From Ectopseudomonas chengduensis (lineage in GTDB: Bacteria > Pseudomonadota > Gammaproteobacteria > Pseudomonadales > Pseudomonadaceae): DNA of 64,000 nucleotides. The notes beneath the pieces are model-generated. The model did no database searches. It saw only the letters and a list, made by a program, of their open reading frames with translations, and was not told the origin of the DNA. Below are positions 17,984 to 27,721 of the stretch, one piece after another. The DNA lies in the NCBI RefSeq assembly GCF_015712065.1, contig NZ_JACFYZ010000002.1:558001-622000 (forward strand), given 5' to 3'. The translations under genes and the position numbers were made by a program. Position 1 is the stretch's first letter. Each line of letters begins with the position of its first letter.

Positions 17984-18862
17984 ATGACTCAGGGCGAAGG
18001 TATGCAGTCAGCGGGCGTTTGGGCATTGCGCCCGGTGGCCGATATGTCGCAAGCCGATTTTCACGACTGGCAGACGCTGCTCGAGGCGCGTACCGGTGTG
18101 GTGATCAGCGAGCAGCGGCGCGCCTTTCTGCAGACCAACCTGAGTGCGCGCATGCGCGAACTGGGCGTCACGGATTACGCCAGCTACTACCGTCAGGTCA
18201 CCGACGGGCCGCGTGGCGCGGTGGAGTGGTCGACCCTGCTGGATCGTCTGACCGTGCAGGAAACCCGCTTCTTCCGCCATCCACCGTCCTTCGAGGTGCT
18301 CTCGCAGTACCTGCAGGAGCGTCTGGCGGCGGGTTTGGGCAAACCCTGGGAATTGTGGAGCGTGGGTTGCTCCAGTGGTGAAGAGCCGTATTCGCTGGCG
18401 ATTCAGGCCGCGGAGGCTCTGCAAGGCAGCGAGTTGCCCGAACACTTCGCGGTGACCGGTACCGATATCAGTCAGGGCGCACTGAGTAAGGCACGCGAGG
18501 CGTGCTACTCGGCGCGACGCCTGGAGCAGGTAAGTGACGAGCTGCGCGAGCGCTACTTTCTCGCCCAGGCCGATGGACGCTTCAAGGTGGTACCGAGCCT
18601 GGCCGCGCGCGTGTGCTGCGCCAAGCTCAATGTGTTGGAACTGGCCAAGGCGCCGATGTCCGGCATGGATGTGATTTTCTGTCAGAACTTGCTGATCTAT
18701 TTCCGCCGCTGGCGTCGCCGCGACATCCTCAATCGCCTGGCCGAAAGCCTGGCGCCGGGTGGCCTGCTGGTCGTGGGCGTGGGCGAAGTAGCCGGTTGGC
18801 AGCACCCGCAACTGGTGCCGGTGGCCGACGAGCGAGTTCTGGCGTTTACCCGCAAGGGATAA
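17984..18862 (+). CDS. pilK: CheR-type chemoreceptor methyltransferase PilK
   Basis: This 292-residue CheR methyltransferase adds methyl groups from SAM to glutamates of PilJ. An N-terminal all-alpha CheR domain (about 20-80) is followed by a SAM-binding domain with WSVGCSSGEEPYSLA and GTDISQGALSKAREA. The TVQETRFFRHPPSF segment is the family signature around the catalytic region. It lies 42 bp after pilJ and 10 bp before chpA. Confidence 0.95.
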   Translation: MTQGEGMQSAGVWALRPVADMSQADFHDWQTLLEARTGVVISEQRRAFLQTNLSARMRELGVTDYASYYRQVTDGPRGAVEWSTLLDRLTVQETRFFRHPPSFEVLSQYLQERLAAGLGKPWELWSVGCSSGEEPYSLAIQAAEALQGSELPEHFAVTGTDISQGALSKAREACYSARRLEQVSDELRERYFLAQADGRFKVVPSLAARVCCAKLNVLELAKAPMSGMDVIFCQNLLIYFRRWRRRDILNRLAESLAPGGLLVVGVGEVAGWQHPQLVPVADERVLAFTRKG

Positions 18863-18872
18863 GGCCAAGTTT

Positions 18873-21800
18873 ATGAGTGGAGTGGCTATGGGTGATCGGC
18901 ATGATTATGTCGCCCTGGAGTGGGTCAAAGGCGAGATCGGGGAAACCCTGAAGCAGGCGCGGCAAGCCCTGGAGGCGTTCGTCGAGAACCCGCAGGACCC
19001 TACGCGCATGCGCTTCTGCTTGACCTACGTGCACCAGGTTCACGGCACCTTGCAGATGGTCGAGTTCTACGGCGCGGCTCTGCTCGCCGAGGAAATGGAG
19101 CAGTTGGCCAAGGCACTGATGGAAGGTCGCGTGGCCAACCAGGGCGAAGCCCTGGAAGTGCTGATGCAGGCCATTCTGCAACTGCCGGTGTACCTCGACC
19201 GCATCCAGACCGCTCGCCGCGACCTGCCCATGGTCGTGCTGCCGCTGCTCAACGATCTGCGCGCCGCCCGTGGCGAAAAGCTGCTGTCGGAAACCAGCCT
19301 GTTCTCCCCGGACATGTCCGCACGCCTGCCGGCGCTGCCGTCCGATAGCCTGGCGCGCCTGCGTACCGCCGAGCTTCCGGTGCTGCTGCGCAAGCTGCGG
19401 CAGATGCTGCAAATGGCCCTGGTCGGCGTGATCCGCAATCAGGAGCTGGCGACCAATCTGGGTTATATGGCGCGCGTCTTCGCGCGCCTGGAAACGCTGT
19501 GCAAGGACGCCCCGCTGGGCGGCCTGTGGCAGATCGCTTCCGGCATGGTCGAAGGTCTGGCCAACGGCAGTGTGGTCAACGGTACGTCGGTGCGTACCTT
19601 GCTGCGTCAGGTCGACAAGGAACTCAAGCGCCTGGTCGAGCAGGGCGCCGATGGCATCAACCAGCCCGCTAGCGACGAACTGACCAAGAACCTGTTGTTC
19701 TATGTGGCCAAGGCGCCGGCGCAGTCGCCGCGTATTCGCGCCCTGAAGGAGCAGTATCGTCTCGACGAAGCGCTGCCCGACAACGAAGTGGTGGATGAGG
19801 AACGTGCCCGTCTGGCAGGTCCCGACCGTGATGCCATGCGTTCTGTGGTGGCGGCTCTCTGCGAAGAGTTGGTGCGGGTCAAGGACAGCCTGGACCTGTT
19901 CGTGCGCAGTGATCGCAGTCAACCCAGTGAGCTGGACGCCCTGCTGGCGCCGCTCAAGCAGATCGCCGATACCCTCGCAGTGCTCGGTTTCGGCCAGCCG
20001 CGCAAGGTCATTCTCGACCAGATCGACGTCATTCACGGCCTGTCCCTCGGTCAGCGCGAGCCCAACGATGCCGTGCTGATGGACGTCGCCGGTGCGTTGC
20101 TCTACGTCGAGGCGACGCTGGCCGGTATGGTCGGGCCGAGCGACGACAGCAGGAACGAACAGAGCCACCTGCCCACCACCGATGTGGCGCAGATTCATCA
20201 GTTGGTGATCAAAGAGGCGCGCAACGGTCTGGAACAGGCCAAGGACGCGATCATCGAGTTCATCGCCTCGCAGTGGAACCACGAGCATCTGGCACGTGTC
20301 CCCGGCCTGCTGACGCAGGTTCGTGGCGGCCTGGCGATGATTCCGCTGCAGCGCGCTGCCGACCTGCTCAATGCCTGCAACCGCTACATTCAGGAACAGT
20401 TGCTGGCGCGCAAGGCCGTGCCCAACTGGCAGAGCCTGGACACCCTGGCAGACGCCATTACCAGCGTCGAGTATTATCTCGAGCGTCTGGCCGAGGACCA
20501 CGGCACGCAGGGCGACCTGATTCTCGACGTCGCCGAGGAGAGTCTGGAAGCACTGGGTTATCCGCTCAAGGAAAAGCCGTCGATTCTCGACCGCGTCGAA
20601 CCGCAGGAGGAAAGCCTGGCGCCGCTGGCTGACCCGCTGCAGGAAATCGAACTGCTGGGCGCCGAGGACGAACAGCTCGAAGAGCCCCTCGCCGAGCTCG
20701 AGCCGCTGGCCTTCGAGTCGGTCGATGCACCTGACGAGGCCGTTGCCGAGCTGGAACTGGTCGACGTCGAGCCTGACCTGCCGGCAGTGAGCGAGAGCGT
20801 CGAGACCTTCTCCTTCGAACTCGGCGAGCTCGAAGAGCTGCCCACTGCGCAGAGCGAAGAGATCATCGCCGCACCGTTGTTCGACGCCCAGGCCGAGCCG
20901 GCGTTGGAGCTCGAAGAGCTGAGCCTGGAGCAACTGGCCGAAGCGAATCAGTGGGATGAGCTGGAGTTGGCCGATCTGGAACTGCCGGAAGTCGAGCTGC
21001 CCAGCGCGCCGCACATCCAGGTCGAGGAGCCAGCGGCAGAGAAGCCGCTGTCAATGGCTGACGTGATGGCCGCACCGGTCCAGGCGATCAATCCGCCTGC
21101 CGCCGATGTGCCGCCGAGCCTGTTGCCGCCGCCTGCCGATGAAGAGCCGGTGGATGAAGAGTTGCTGGAAGTCTTTATCGAAGAAGTCGGCGAAGTGCTG
21201 GAAACCATCGGCGAATACCTGCCGCAGTGGCAGGCCGATACCGATAACAAGGACGCGCTGATCGAAGTGCGTCGGGCCTTCCACACGCTCAAGGGCAGCG
21301 GCCGCATGGTTCGCGCGCTGATCATCGGCGAGCTGGGCTGGTCCATCGAAAACCTGCTCAACCGCGTGCTGGACCGCAGCATCGAACCGAGTGCACCGGT
21401 GCAGCAGGTGGTGCTCGACGTAGTGGCGCTGATGCCGGCGCTGGTCGACGAGTTCGCCGCCAAGGCTCAGCGTCAGCGTGACGATGTCGATCTACTGGCG
21501 GCCACCGCGCATGCCCTGGCCAAGGGTCTGACGCCCCCAAAATCTGACGCCCCGGCCGCCCAGCAGGTAGCCGAGCCCGTGGGCGTGGACGACGCTACCG
21601 AGGTCGTCGAGCAGGTCGAGTCGGTCACCGACCAACCGCTCGATAGCGAGTCTCTCAATGGTGAGCCCCTTGACCCACAGTTGCTGGAAATCTTCCGCAA
21701 CGAGGCGGAAACCCATCTGGATACCCTGGTGGGCTTTCTCGCCGATTGCGCCCAGGAGCTGCCGCAGCCAGTCACCGACGACCTGCAGCGTGCGCTGCAC

Positions 21801-24800
21801 ACCCTCAAGGGCAGTGCCTATATGGCCGGCATCCTGCCGGTGGCAGAAATCGCTGCGCCGCTGGAGAAGCTGGTCAAGGAGTTCAAGACCAACCTGATTC
21901 AGGTGGATCTGGCGGCCGCCGAGTTGTTGAGCAGCGCCGAGGGCGTGTTCCGTATCGGGCTCGACAATCTCGAGACTCAGCCTCTGGCACCTATTCCCGG
22001 CGCCGAGGCATTCCTTGCCCGCGTCCAGGCGCTGCATCAGGAGCGTCTGGCCAACGCCGAAGACGAGCGCATGGCACAGAGCGGCGAAAGCCGCGATCCG
22101 CAGATGATCAGCATCTTCCTTGCCGAAGGCATGGACATCTTGCTGGATGCCGAGGACCTGCTGCGTAAATGGCGCGAGCATCCGTCCGAGCGCCAGGAGC
22201 TGTCTGCGCTGCTGGAAGAGCTGACCACGCTCGGTCGTGGCGCCGAAATGGCCGAGCTGCCGCAGATCGACGAGCTCTGCGAGGCCCTGCTGGATCTCTA
22301 TGGTGCCGTCGAGGAAGGCAGCCTGGCCGTCAGTGAACGCTTCTTCGACGAAGCGGAAAAGGCTCACGAAGCGCTGATCGGCATGATGGATCAGGTCGCT
22401 GCGGCCTTGCAGGTCAGCCCGCAACCCGAGCGCGTACAGGCGCTGCGTGAGCTGCTCAGCGAAGCCATCGATCCGCATACCCTGGCCTTGCTGGCGCCTG
22501 GCGTCGAGGGCCTGGAAATCATCGAGCTGGACCAGGCCACTGCCGAGCTGGAGCAAGCTGAGGCCGAGCCAGCGCAGTGGCAAGAGACGCTCGCCGAACC
22601 GGCAATCGTCGAGGACGCTGGCCTGGAACTGCAGGCCGAGGCCGAACTGGGTTTCAGCCCTGTCGACGCCGACCTCGATGAGGAAATGGTCGAGATCTTC
22701 CTCGAAGAGGCTGTGGATATTCTCGACAGCGCCGGTCAGGCGCTGGAGCGCTGGCTCAGTGAGCCGGACAACACCATGCCGTTGTCCTCGCTGCAGCGCG
22801 ACCTGCATACCCTCAAGGGTGGTGCGCGGATGGCCGCGATTCGCCCGATTGGCGATCTTGGCCACGAACTGGAGTCGCTCTACGAGGGCCTGGTCGATCG
22901 CCGTTACAACTATTCGCCGGCGCTGGGCAGCCTGTTGCAGCAAAGCCATGATCGCCTGGCGCAGATGCTCGATCAGTTGCAGGTCCGCCAGCCGCTGGTC
23001 TCTGGTGACGACCTGATTCAGGCAATTCGTCAGTTCCGCCAGGGTGGCATGCCGCAGAGTCTGTCGGCCGCCGTGGCTCAGGTTGAACCGGCGCTGGACG
23101 ACGAGTTCGTCGAGTCGATCGAAACGGTGGAGCCCGATAGCTTCGAGCTGCCGCCTCTGGCACTGGTCGAAGACGAAATCGTGCTCGACGAAGCGCCACA
23201 GGCAGAGCCTGAGGTAGGGTTGCCGCTGATCGACGAAGTCGAGCTGGTGTTGCCCGAAGATGAACTGCCGCCGCTGGCCGAGGCTATCGTCGAGCCAGAG
23301 TCAAAGCCACAAGGCACGACGCTGGCCAACTGGCATGAAGAGCGCGATCCCGAACTGGTGGAAATCTTCCTCGAGGAAGGTTTCGACATCATCGACAGTG
23401 CCGGTGCCGCTCTGCAGCGCTGGATGGGCGACGTCGACAACAGTCTGGAGCTGGAAGCCCTGCAGCGTGACCTGCACACCCTCAAGGGTGGTGCGCGCAT
23501 GGCCGAGATTCGTGAAATCGGTGATCTGGCCCATGAGCTGGAATTCCTTTACGAGGGGCTCGGTGGCGGTCGCCTGCGAGCCAGTCAGGAGTTGTTTACC
23601 CTGCTGCAGGCCTGCCATGACCGTTTGGCCGAGATGCTCGAAGCCGTGCGTGGTCAGCGCGCGGTGCCGCAGGGCCATGCCCTGATCGAGACGATCAAGC
23701 GCTTTCGTGCCAACCCTGACGAGCAACTGAGCATGCCGTCGGCAGTCCAACTCAGGGCTGTGGTCGAGAGCGATGAAGCCGAAGAGGCTGACAGCGACAT
23801 CCTCGATATCTTCCTGGAAGAAGGCGATGACCTGCTCGAAGCGATGGAGGCGGCGATCGGGCGTTGGGAAGAACAACGTGATGATGTCAGCGCCATCGAC
23901 GAGATGCTGCGCACGCTGCACACCCTCAAGGGCGGCGCACGCCTGGCCGGGCAGAAGCGCCTTGGCGATCTGAGCCACGACCTGGAGCAGCATCTCAGCG
24001 AGGCGCTGCAGCAGGGGGCACCCTGGCCGGAAAGTCTGCTGCTCGATGTGCAGTCCGGTTTCGAAGGACTGCAGAATGAGCTCGATGTGCTGCGCCAGCG
24101 CCTCAGCGCCAGCCTCGGCGATGAGCCAGTGGTTACCGAATCAGCCGCGGCGCCTGCGAACAATCTGCTCAACCCGATCATTGCTGCCAGTGACGTGCCG
24201 AGCCAGTTGCAGGCACCGAAGGTGCTGCCGTTCGTGCAGCGTGCGCAGGAGGCAGCGCTGGAGGCGGCATCCCGCCGCGCGCCACAGGAGCTGGTCAAGG
24301 TACCTGCCGAGTTGCTCGAGGGGCTGGTCAACCTGGCCGGTGAGACCTCGATTTTCCGTGGCCGTGTCGAGCAACAGGTGAGCGATGTCGGCTTCACCCT
24401 GAGCGAGATGGAAGCCACCATCGACCGCGTGCGTGACCAACTGCGCCGTCTCGACACCGAGACCCAGGCGCAGATCCTCAGTCGCTATCAGGCCGAGGCC
24501 GAACGCGCCGGTTATGAAGATTTCGACCCACTGGAGATGGACCGCCACTCGCAACTGCAGCAGCTGTCCCGTGCGCTCTTCGAGTCGGCCTCGGACTTGC
24601 TCGACTTGAAGGAAACCCTGGCGGCGAAGAACCGCGACGCCGAGACCCTGCTGCTGCAACAGGCGCGGGTCAACACCGAGCTGCAGGAAGGTCTGATGCG
24701 CACCCGCATGGTGCCGTTCGACCGCCTGGTGCCGCGTCTGCGCCGTATCGTGCGCCAGGTGGCCGGCGAGCTGGGCAAGCAGGTGGAGTTCGTCGTCGGC

Positions 24801-26144
24801 AACGCCGACGGGGAAATGGACCGCACCGTGCTCGAACGCATCGTCGCGCCGCTGGAACACATGCTGCGCAACGCCGTCGACCACGGCATCGAGCCCAGCG
24901 CTGTACGCCGCGACGTCGGCAAGCCGGAAACCGGCACCATCCGCCTCAACCTCGGTCGCGAGGGCGGCGATATAGTCCTCACCCTCGACGACGACGGCGG
25001 CGGCATCCGCCTCGACGCGGTGCGGCGCAAGGCCATCGAGCGCGGCATGATGGATGCCGACAGCGACCTGACCGACCACGAGATCCTCCAGTTCATCCTC
25101 GAGGCGGGTTTCTCCACTGCCGAGAAAGTCACGCAGATTTCCGGTCGTGGCGTCGGCATGGACGTGGTGCATTCGGAGGTCAAGCAGCTTGGCGGTTCGA
25201 TGAGCATCGATTCGGCCGTCGGCCAGGGTACCCGCTTCACCATTCGTCTGCCGTTCACCGTGTCGGTCAACCGTGCACTGATGGTGTACTCCGGCGAAGA
25301 CCTCTATGCCATCCCGCTGAACACCATCGAAGGTATCGTGCGGGTGTCGCCCTACGAGCTGGAGGCCTACTACGCGCCGGATGCGCCGCGTTTCGAGTAC
25401 GCCGGACAGGCCTACGAACTGAAGTACCTGGGCGATCTGCTGAACAACGGTCAGCAGCCCAAACTGGTGGGCCAGAGCCTGCCGCTGCCGGTGATCCTGG
25501 TGCGTTCCAGCGAGCACGCCGTGGCGGTGCAGGTGGACAGCCTGGCCGGCTCGCGCGAAATCGTGGTCAAGAGCCTCGGCCCGCAGTTCGCCGGGGTGCA
25601 CGGGATTTCCGGTGCAACCATCCTCGGTGACGGCCGCGTGGTGGTGATTCTCGATCTGCTGGCGACCATTCGTGTGCTGCATGCACATCTGCAGAATCAG
25701 CTGATGCCGCGTCTGGCTTCGCGTCAGGCTGCGGCCAATGAAGAGGTCGAGGCCGACCGGCCGCCGCTGGTCATGGTGGTGGACGACTCGGTCACCGTGC
25801 GCAAGGTCACCAGCCGTCTGCTTGAGCGTAATGGCATGAATGTGGTCACCGCCAAGGATGGGGTCGATGCCATCGCCCAGCTGCAGGAGCACAGGCCCGA
25901 CATCATGCTGCTGGACATCGAGATGCCGCGCATGGACGGCTTCGAGGTGGCCACGCTGGTGCGCCACGATGAGCGCCTCAAGGATCTGCCGATCATCATG
26001 ATCACTTCGCGTACCGGCGAGAAGCACCGCGAGCGGGCCATGTCCATCGGCGTCAATCAGTACCTCGGCAAGCCCTATCAGGAGTCCTTGCTGCTCGACA
26101 CCATCGCTCAATTGGTGGATAGCCATCGGGTCAAACGGACATGA
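18873..26144 (+). CDS. chpA: Hybrid chemosensory histidine kinase ChpA (eight Hpt-like modules, CheA core, CheW, receiver)
   Basis: This 2,423-residue protein is the central kinase of the Pil-Chp system. Modules in order: a degenerate Hpt with His54; a Thr-type module at Thr481 (LLTQVRGG); Hpt with HTLKGS at His804 and His976; a second Thr-type module at Thr1118 (TTLGRGAEMA); Hpt at His1312, His1535 and His1683; dimerisation and ATPase core (about 1810-2120, LEHMLRNAVDHG and GRGVGMDVVHSEV); CheW domain (about 2125-2270); receiver with Asp2348 (LLDIEMPRMDG). Acid-rich linkers separate the Hpt domains. PAO1 ChpA is reported to have six Hpt, one Spt and one Tpt. ATG 18873 has AAGG upstream; ATG 18888, preceded by GGAG, is a good alternative and would shorten numbering by five. 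Confidence 0.97.
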   Translation: MSGVAMGDRHDYVALEWVKGEIGETLKQARQALEAFVENPQDPTRMRFCLTYVHQVHGTLQMVEFYGAALLAEEMEQLAKALMEGRVANQGEALEVLMQAILQLPVYLDRIQTARRDLPMVVLPLLNDLRAARGEKLLSETSLFSPDMSARLPALPSDSLARLRTAELPVLLRKLRQMLQMALVGVIRNQELATNLGYMARVFARLETLCKDAPLGGLWQIASGMVEGLANGSVVNGTSVRTLLRQVDKELKRLVEQGADGINQPASDELTKNLLFYVAKAPAQSPRIRALKEQYRLDEALPDNEVVDEERARLAGPDRDAMRSVVAALCEELVRVKDSLDLFVRSDRSQPSELDALLAPLKQIADTLAVLGFGQPRKVILDQIDVIHGLSLGQREPNDAVLMDVAGALLYVEATLAGMVGPSDDSRNEQSHLPTTDVAQIHQLVIKEARNGLEQAKDAIIEFIASQWNHEHLARVPGLLTQVRGGLAMIPLQRAADLLNACNRYIQEQLLARKAVPNWQSLDTLADAITSVEYYLERLAEDHGTQGDLILDVAEESLEALGYPLKEKPSILDRVEPQEESLAPLADPLQEIELLGAEDEQLEEPLAELEPLAFESVDAPDEAVAELELVDVEPDLPAVSESVETFSFELGELEELPTAQSEEIIAAPLFDAQAEPALELEELSLEQLAEANQWDELELADLELPEVELPSAPHIQVEEPAAEKPLSMADVMAAPVQAINPPAADVPPSLLPPPADEEPVDEELLEVFIEEVGEVLETIGEYLPQWQADTDNKDALIEVRRAFHTLKGSGRMVRALIIGELGWSIENLLNRVLDRSIEPSAPVQQVVLDVVALMPALVDEFAAKAQRQRDDVDLLAATAHALAKGLTPPKSDAPAAQQVAEPVGVDDATEVVEQVESVTDQPLDSESLNGEPLDPQLLEIFRNEAETHLDTLVGFLADCAQELPQPVTDDLQRALHTLKGSAYMAGILPVAEIAAPLEKLVKEFKTNLIQVDLAAAELLSSAEGVFRIGLDNLETQPLAPIPGAEAFLARVQALHQERLANAEDERMAQSGESRDPQMISIFLAEGMDILLDAEDLLRKWREHPSERQELSALLEELTTLGRGAEMAELPQIDELCEALLDLYGAVEEGSLAVSERFFDEAEKAHEALIGMMDQVAAALQVSPQPERVQALRELLSEAIDPHTLALLAPGVEGLEIIELDQATAELEQAEAEPAQWQETLAEPAIVEDAGLELQAEAELGFSPVDADLDEEMVEIFLEEAVDILDSAGQALERWLSEPDNTMPLSSLQRDLHTLKGGARMAAIRPIGDLGHELESLYEGLVDRRYNYSPALGSLLQQSHDRLAQMLDQLQVRQPLVSGDDLIQAIRQFRQGGMPQSLSAAVAQVEPALDDEFVESIETVEPDSFELPPLALVEDEIVLDEAPQAEPEVGLPLIDEVELVLPEDELPPLAEAIVEPESKPQGTTLANWHEERDPELVEIFLEEGFDIIDSAGAALQRWMGDVDNSLELEALQRDLHTLKGGARMAEIREIGDLAHELEFLYEGLGGGRLRASQELFTLLQACHDRLAEMLEAVRGQRAVPQGHALIETIKRFRANPDEQLSMPSAVQLRAVVESDEAEEADSDILDIFLEEGDDLLEAMEAAIGRWEEQRDDVSAIDEMLRTLHTLKGGARLAGQKRLGDLSHDLEQHLSEALQQGAPWPESLLLDVQSGFEGLQNELDVLRQRLSASLGDEPVVTESAAAPANNLLNPIIAASDVPSQLQAPKVLPFVQRAQEAALEAASRRAPQELVKVPAELLEGLVNLAGETSIFRGRVEQQVSDVGFTLSEMEATIDRVRDQLRRLDTETQAQILSRYQAEAERAGYEDFDPLEMDRHSQLQQLSRALFESASDLLDLKETLAAKNRDAETLLLQQARVNTELQEGLMRTRMVPFDRLVPRLRRIVRQVAGELGKQVEFVVGNADGEMDRTVLERIVAPLEHMLRNAVDHGIEPSAVRRDVGKPETGTIRLNLGREGGDIVLTLDDDGGGIRLDAVRRKAIERGMMDADSDLTDHEILQFILEAGFSTAEKVTQISGRGVGMDVVHSEVKQLGGSMSIDSAVGQGTRFTIRLPFTVSVNRALMVYSGEDLYAIPLNTIEGIVRVSPYELEAYYAPDAPRFEYAGQAYELKYLGDLLNNGQQPKLVGQSLPLPVILVRSSEHAVAVQVDSLAGSREIVVKSLGPQFAGVHGISGATILGDGRVVVILDLLATIRVLHAHLQNQLMPRLASRQAAANEEVEADRPPLVMVVDDSVTVRKVTSRLLERNGMNVVTAKDGVDAIAQLQEHRPDIMLLDIEMPRMDGFEVATLVRHDERLKDLPIIMITSRTGEKHRERAMSIGVNQYLGKPYQESLLLDTIAQLVDSHRVKRT

Positions 26145-27160
26145 CAGACAAAACCTCCGCGCGTATCGCAGTAATCGCCGACACCTCGCTGCAGCGCCAT
26201 GTGTTACAGCAGGCATTGGCCGGTGGTGGTTATCAGGTGGTGCTCAACAGCGACCCGGCGCGGCTCGATGAGGAGCAGCTGGCAGCCTGCGAGACCGACC
26301 TGTGGTTGGTGGACCTGGCCCAGTCGGAAGATTCGCCGCTGGTCGACAGCCTGCTTGAGCGTGTCAGCGCCCCGGTGCTGTTCGGCGAGGGCCATGCCCC
26401 CGAGCGCCATTCGGAGAACTACCCGCGTTGGGAGCGCAGCCTGTTCGGCAAGCTCAAGCGCCTGGTTGGCGATCCGACCCAGGCGGTCGGGCCGAGCCTG
26501 CAGGCACTGCTCGACGAAGCGCAGCGTCCGGCGCGTCTGGAGCTGCCGCAAGCACTGGCCAATACGCCGCTGAAAGCTGGCGAGCCGGCCCGTCAGGTAT
26601 GGCTGCTGGCTGCCTCGCTGGGTGGTCCGGCGGCGGTCAAGGCATTTCTCGATGCCCTGCCTGGCGGCCTGCCCATCGGCTTCATCTATGCCCAACACAT
26701 CGACGCCAGTTTCGAGGCGGCATTGCCGCAGGCGGTCGGTCGGCACAGTCAGTGGCACGTCAACTCGGCACGTCATGGCGACCCGGTGCGTTGTGGCGAG
26801 GTGGTGGTGGTGCCGATCAGCAACGAGCTGGGTTTTGCCGAAGACGGCGCGATGCAGATCGCCGAACGCGGCTGGCCGGAGCCCTACAGTCCTTCCATCG
26901 ATCAGATGATGCTCAACCTGGCGCAGCAGTTCGGTGCCCAGTGTGGGGTGATCGCGTTCAGCGGCATGGGCAGCGATGGCAGCGCCGCCGCCGCTTACGT
27001 CAAACGCCAGGGTGGCCTGATCTGGACCCAGCGCGCCGACAGCTGCGCCAGTCCGAGCATGCCCGACAGCCTGCGCGAAGGCGGTTACAGCAGCTTCAGT
27101 GCCGACCCGCGTGAGCTGGCCGTGGCGCTGGTCAATCACCTCGCCGAACATTGCAGTTGA
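26141..27160 (+). CDS. chpB: CheB-type chemoreceptor methylesterase ChpB
   Basis: The 339-residue product removes methyl groups from PilJ. The C-terminal methylesterase triad is visible: Ser159 in AASLGGP, His186 in YAQHID and Asp279 in GMGSDGS. The N-terminal region (about 1-110) resembles a receiver but is weak: it lacks the usual paired acidic residues near the start (VIADTS), although Asp58 in LWLVDLA is in the phosphoacceptor position. Regulation by phosphorylation may therefore be reduced. The start overlaps the chpA stop by four bases (ATGA). Confidence 0.94.
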   Translation: MTDKTSARIAVIADTSLQRHVLQQALAGGGYQVVLNSDPARLDEEQLAACETDLWLVDLAQSEDSPLVDSLLERVSAPVLFGEGHAPERHSENYPRWERSLFGKLKRLVGDPTQAVGPSLQALLDEAQRPARLELPQALANTPLKAGEPARQVWLLAASLGGPAAVKAFLDALPGGLPIGFIYAQHIDASFEAALPQAVGRHSQWHVNSARHGDPVRCGEVVVVPISNELGFAEDGAMQIAERGWPEPYSPSIDQMMLNLAQQFGAQCGVIAFSGMGSDGSAAAAYVKRQGGLIWTQRADSCASPSMPDSLREGGYSSFSADPRELAVALVNHLAEHCS

Positions 27161-27170
27161 GGACGTTTCA

Positions 27171-27641
27171 ATGAGCCAAGCCGTCGTCACCCAGAACAGC
27201 GCCGCCAGTCTCACCGGCTTGCTGGTGCCTCTGGCCGACCGCACCCTGCTGCTGCCTAACGTGGCGGTGGCGGAGCTGATCCCCTATCGCGCGCCGCAGG
27301 TCACTGAAGGCACTCCCGACTGGTTTCTCGGCCAGATCGCCTGGCGTGATCTGCGCTTGCCGCTGCTCTCCTTCGAGGCCGCCAGCGGCGGCCAGGCGCA
27401 TGTCGCCAGTGGTGCCCGCGTTGCGGTGATCAATGCCCTGGGCGGCCGCCCCAAGGTCAAGTTCATCGCGCTGCTGGTGCAGGGTATTCCGCGCTCGCTG
27501 AAGGTCGGCAGCGAGCTGCAAGGCGCCGATGTCGAGCTGGCGCCTCTGGAACTGGGTGCAGCGCGCGTTGGTGAGGAGGTGGTGCGTATTCCTGATCTGG
27601 TTGCACTGGAGCAACTGCTCGCCGATGCTGGCCTGATCTGA
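27171..27641 (+). CDS. chpC: CheW-like protein ChpC
   Basis: The product is a 156-residue CheW-domain protein (SLTGLLVPLADRTLLLPNVAVAEL, GQIAWRDLRLPLLSFEAA). In P. aeruginosa ChpC is an accessory coupling protein that may connect other receptors to ChpA. It starts 10 bp after chpB with a GAGGA site; the frame is open upstream, but MSQAVV at 27171 is the sensible start. It is the last gene of the operon here. PAO1 chpD and chpE do not follow; a terminator and a symporter gene do. Confidence 0.93.
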   Translation: MSQAVVTQNSAASLTGLLVPLADRTLLLPNVAVAELIPYRAPQVTEGTPDWFLGQIAWRDLRLPLLSFEAASGGQAHVASGARVAVINALGGRPKVKFIALLVQGIPRSLKVGSELQGADVELAPLELGAARVGEEVVRIPDLVALEQLLADAGLI

Positions 27642-27672
27642 ACCGAGACCCGGCGCGATCACCTCGCCCATG

Positions 27673-27702
27673 AAAAAGCCCCGGCATTGGCCGGGGCTTT
27701 TT
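27673..27702. terminator. Bidirectional intrinsic terminator between chpC and alsT
   Basis: Arms GCCCCGGC (27678-27685) and GCCGGGGC (27690-27697) enclose ATTG and are flanked by five A on the left and five T on the right, so it can stop transcripts from both directions. It closes the Pil-Chp operon. Confidence 0.92.
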
Positions 27703-27721
27703 CGTTACTGCGGTGCAGCTA

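Noticed and set aside
18873..26144. CRISPR or tandem DNA repeat suggested by recurring CACACCCTCAAGGG segments in chpA
   Set aside because: These are the repeated Hpt HTLKG codons, spaced as protein domains.
24141..26216. 691-codon minus-strand frame over chpA
   Set aside because: Antisense to the CheA core and receiver; no independent ribosome-binding site or domain.
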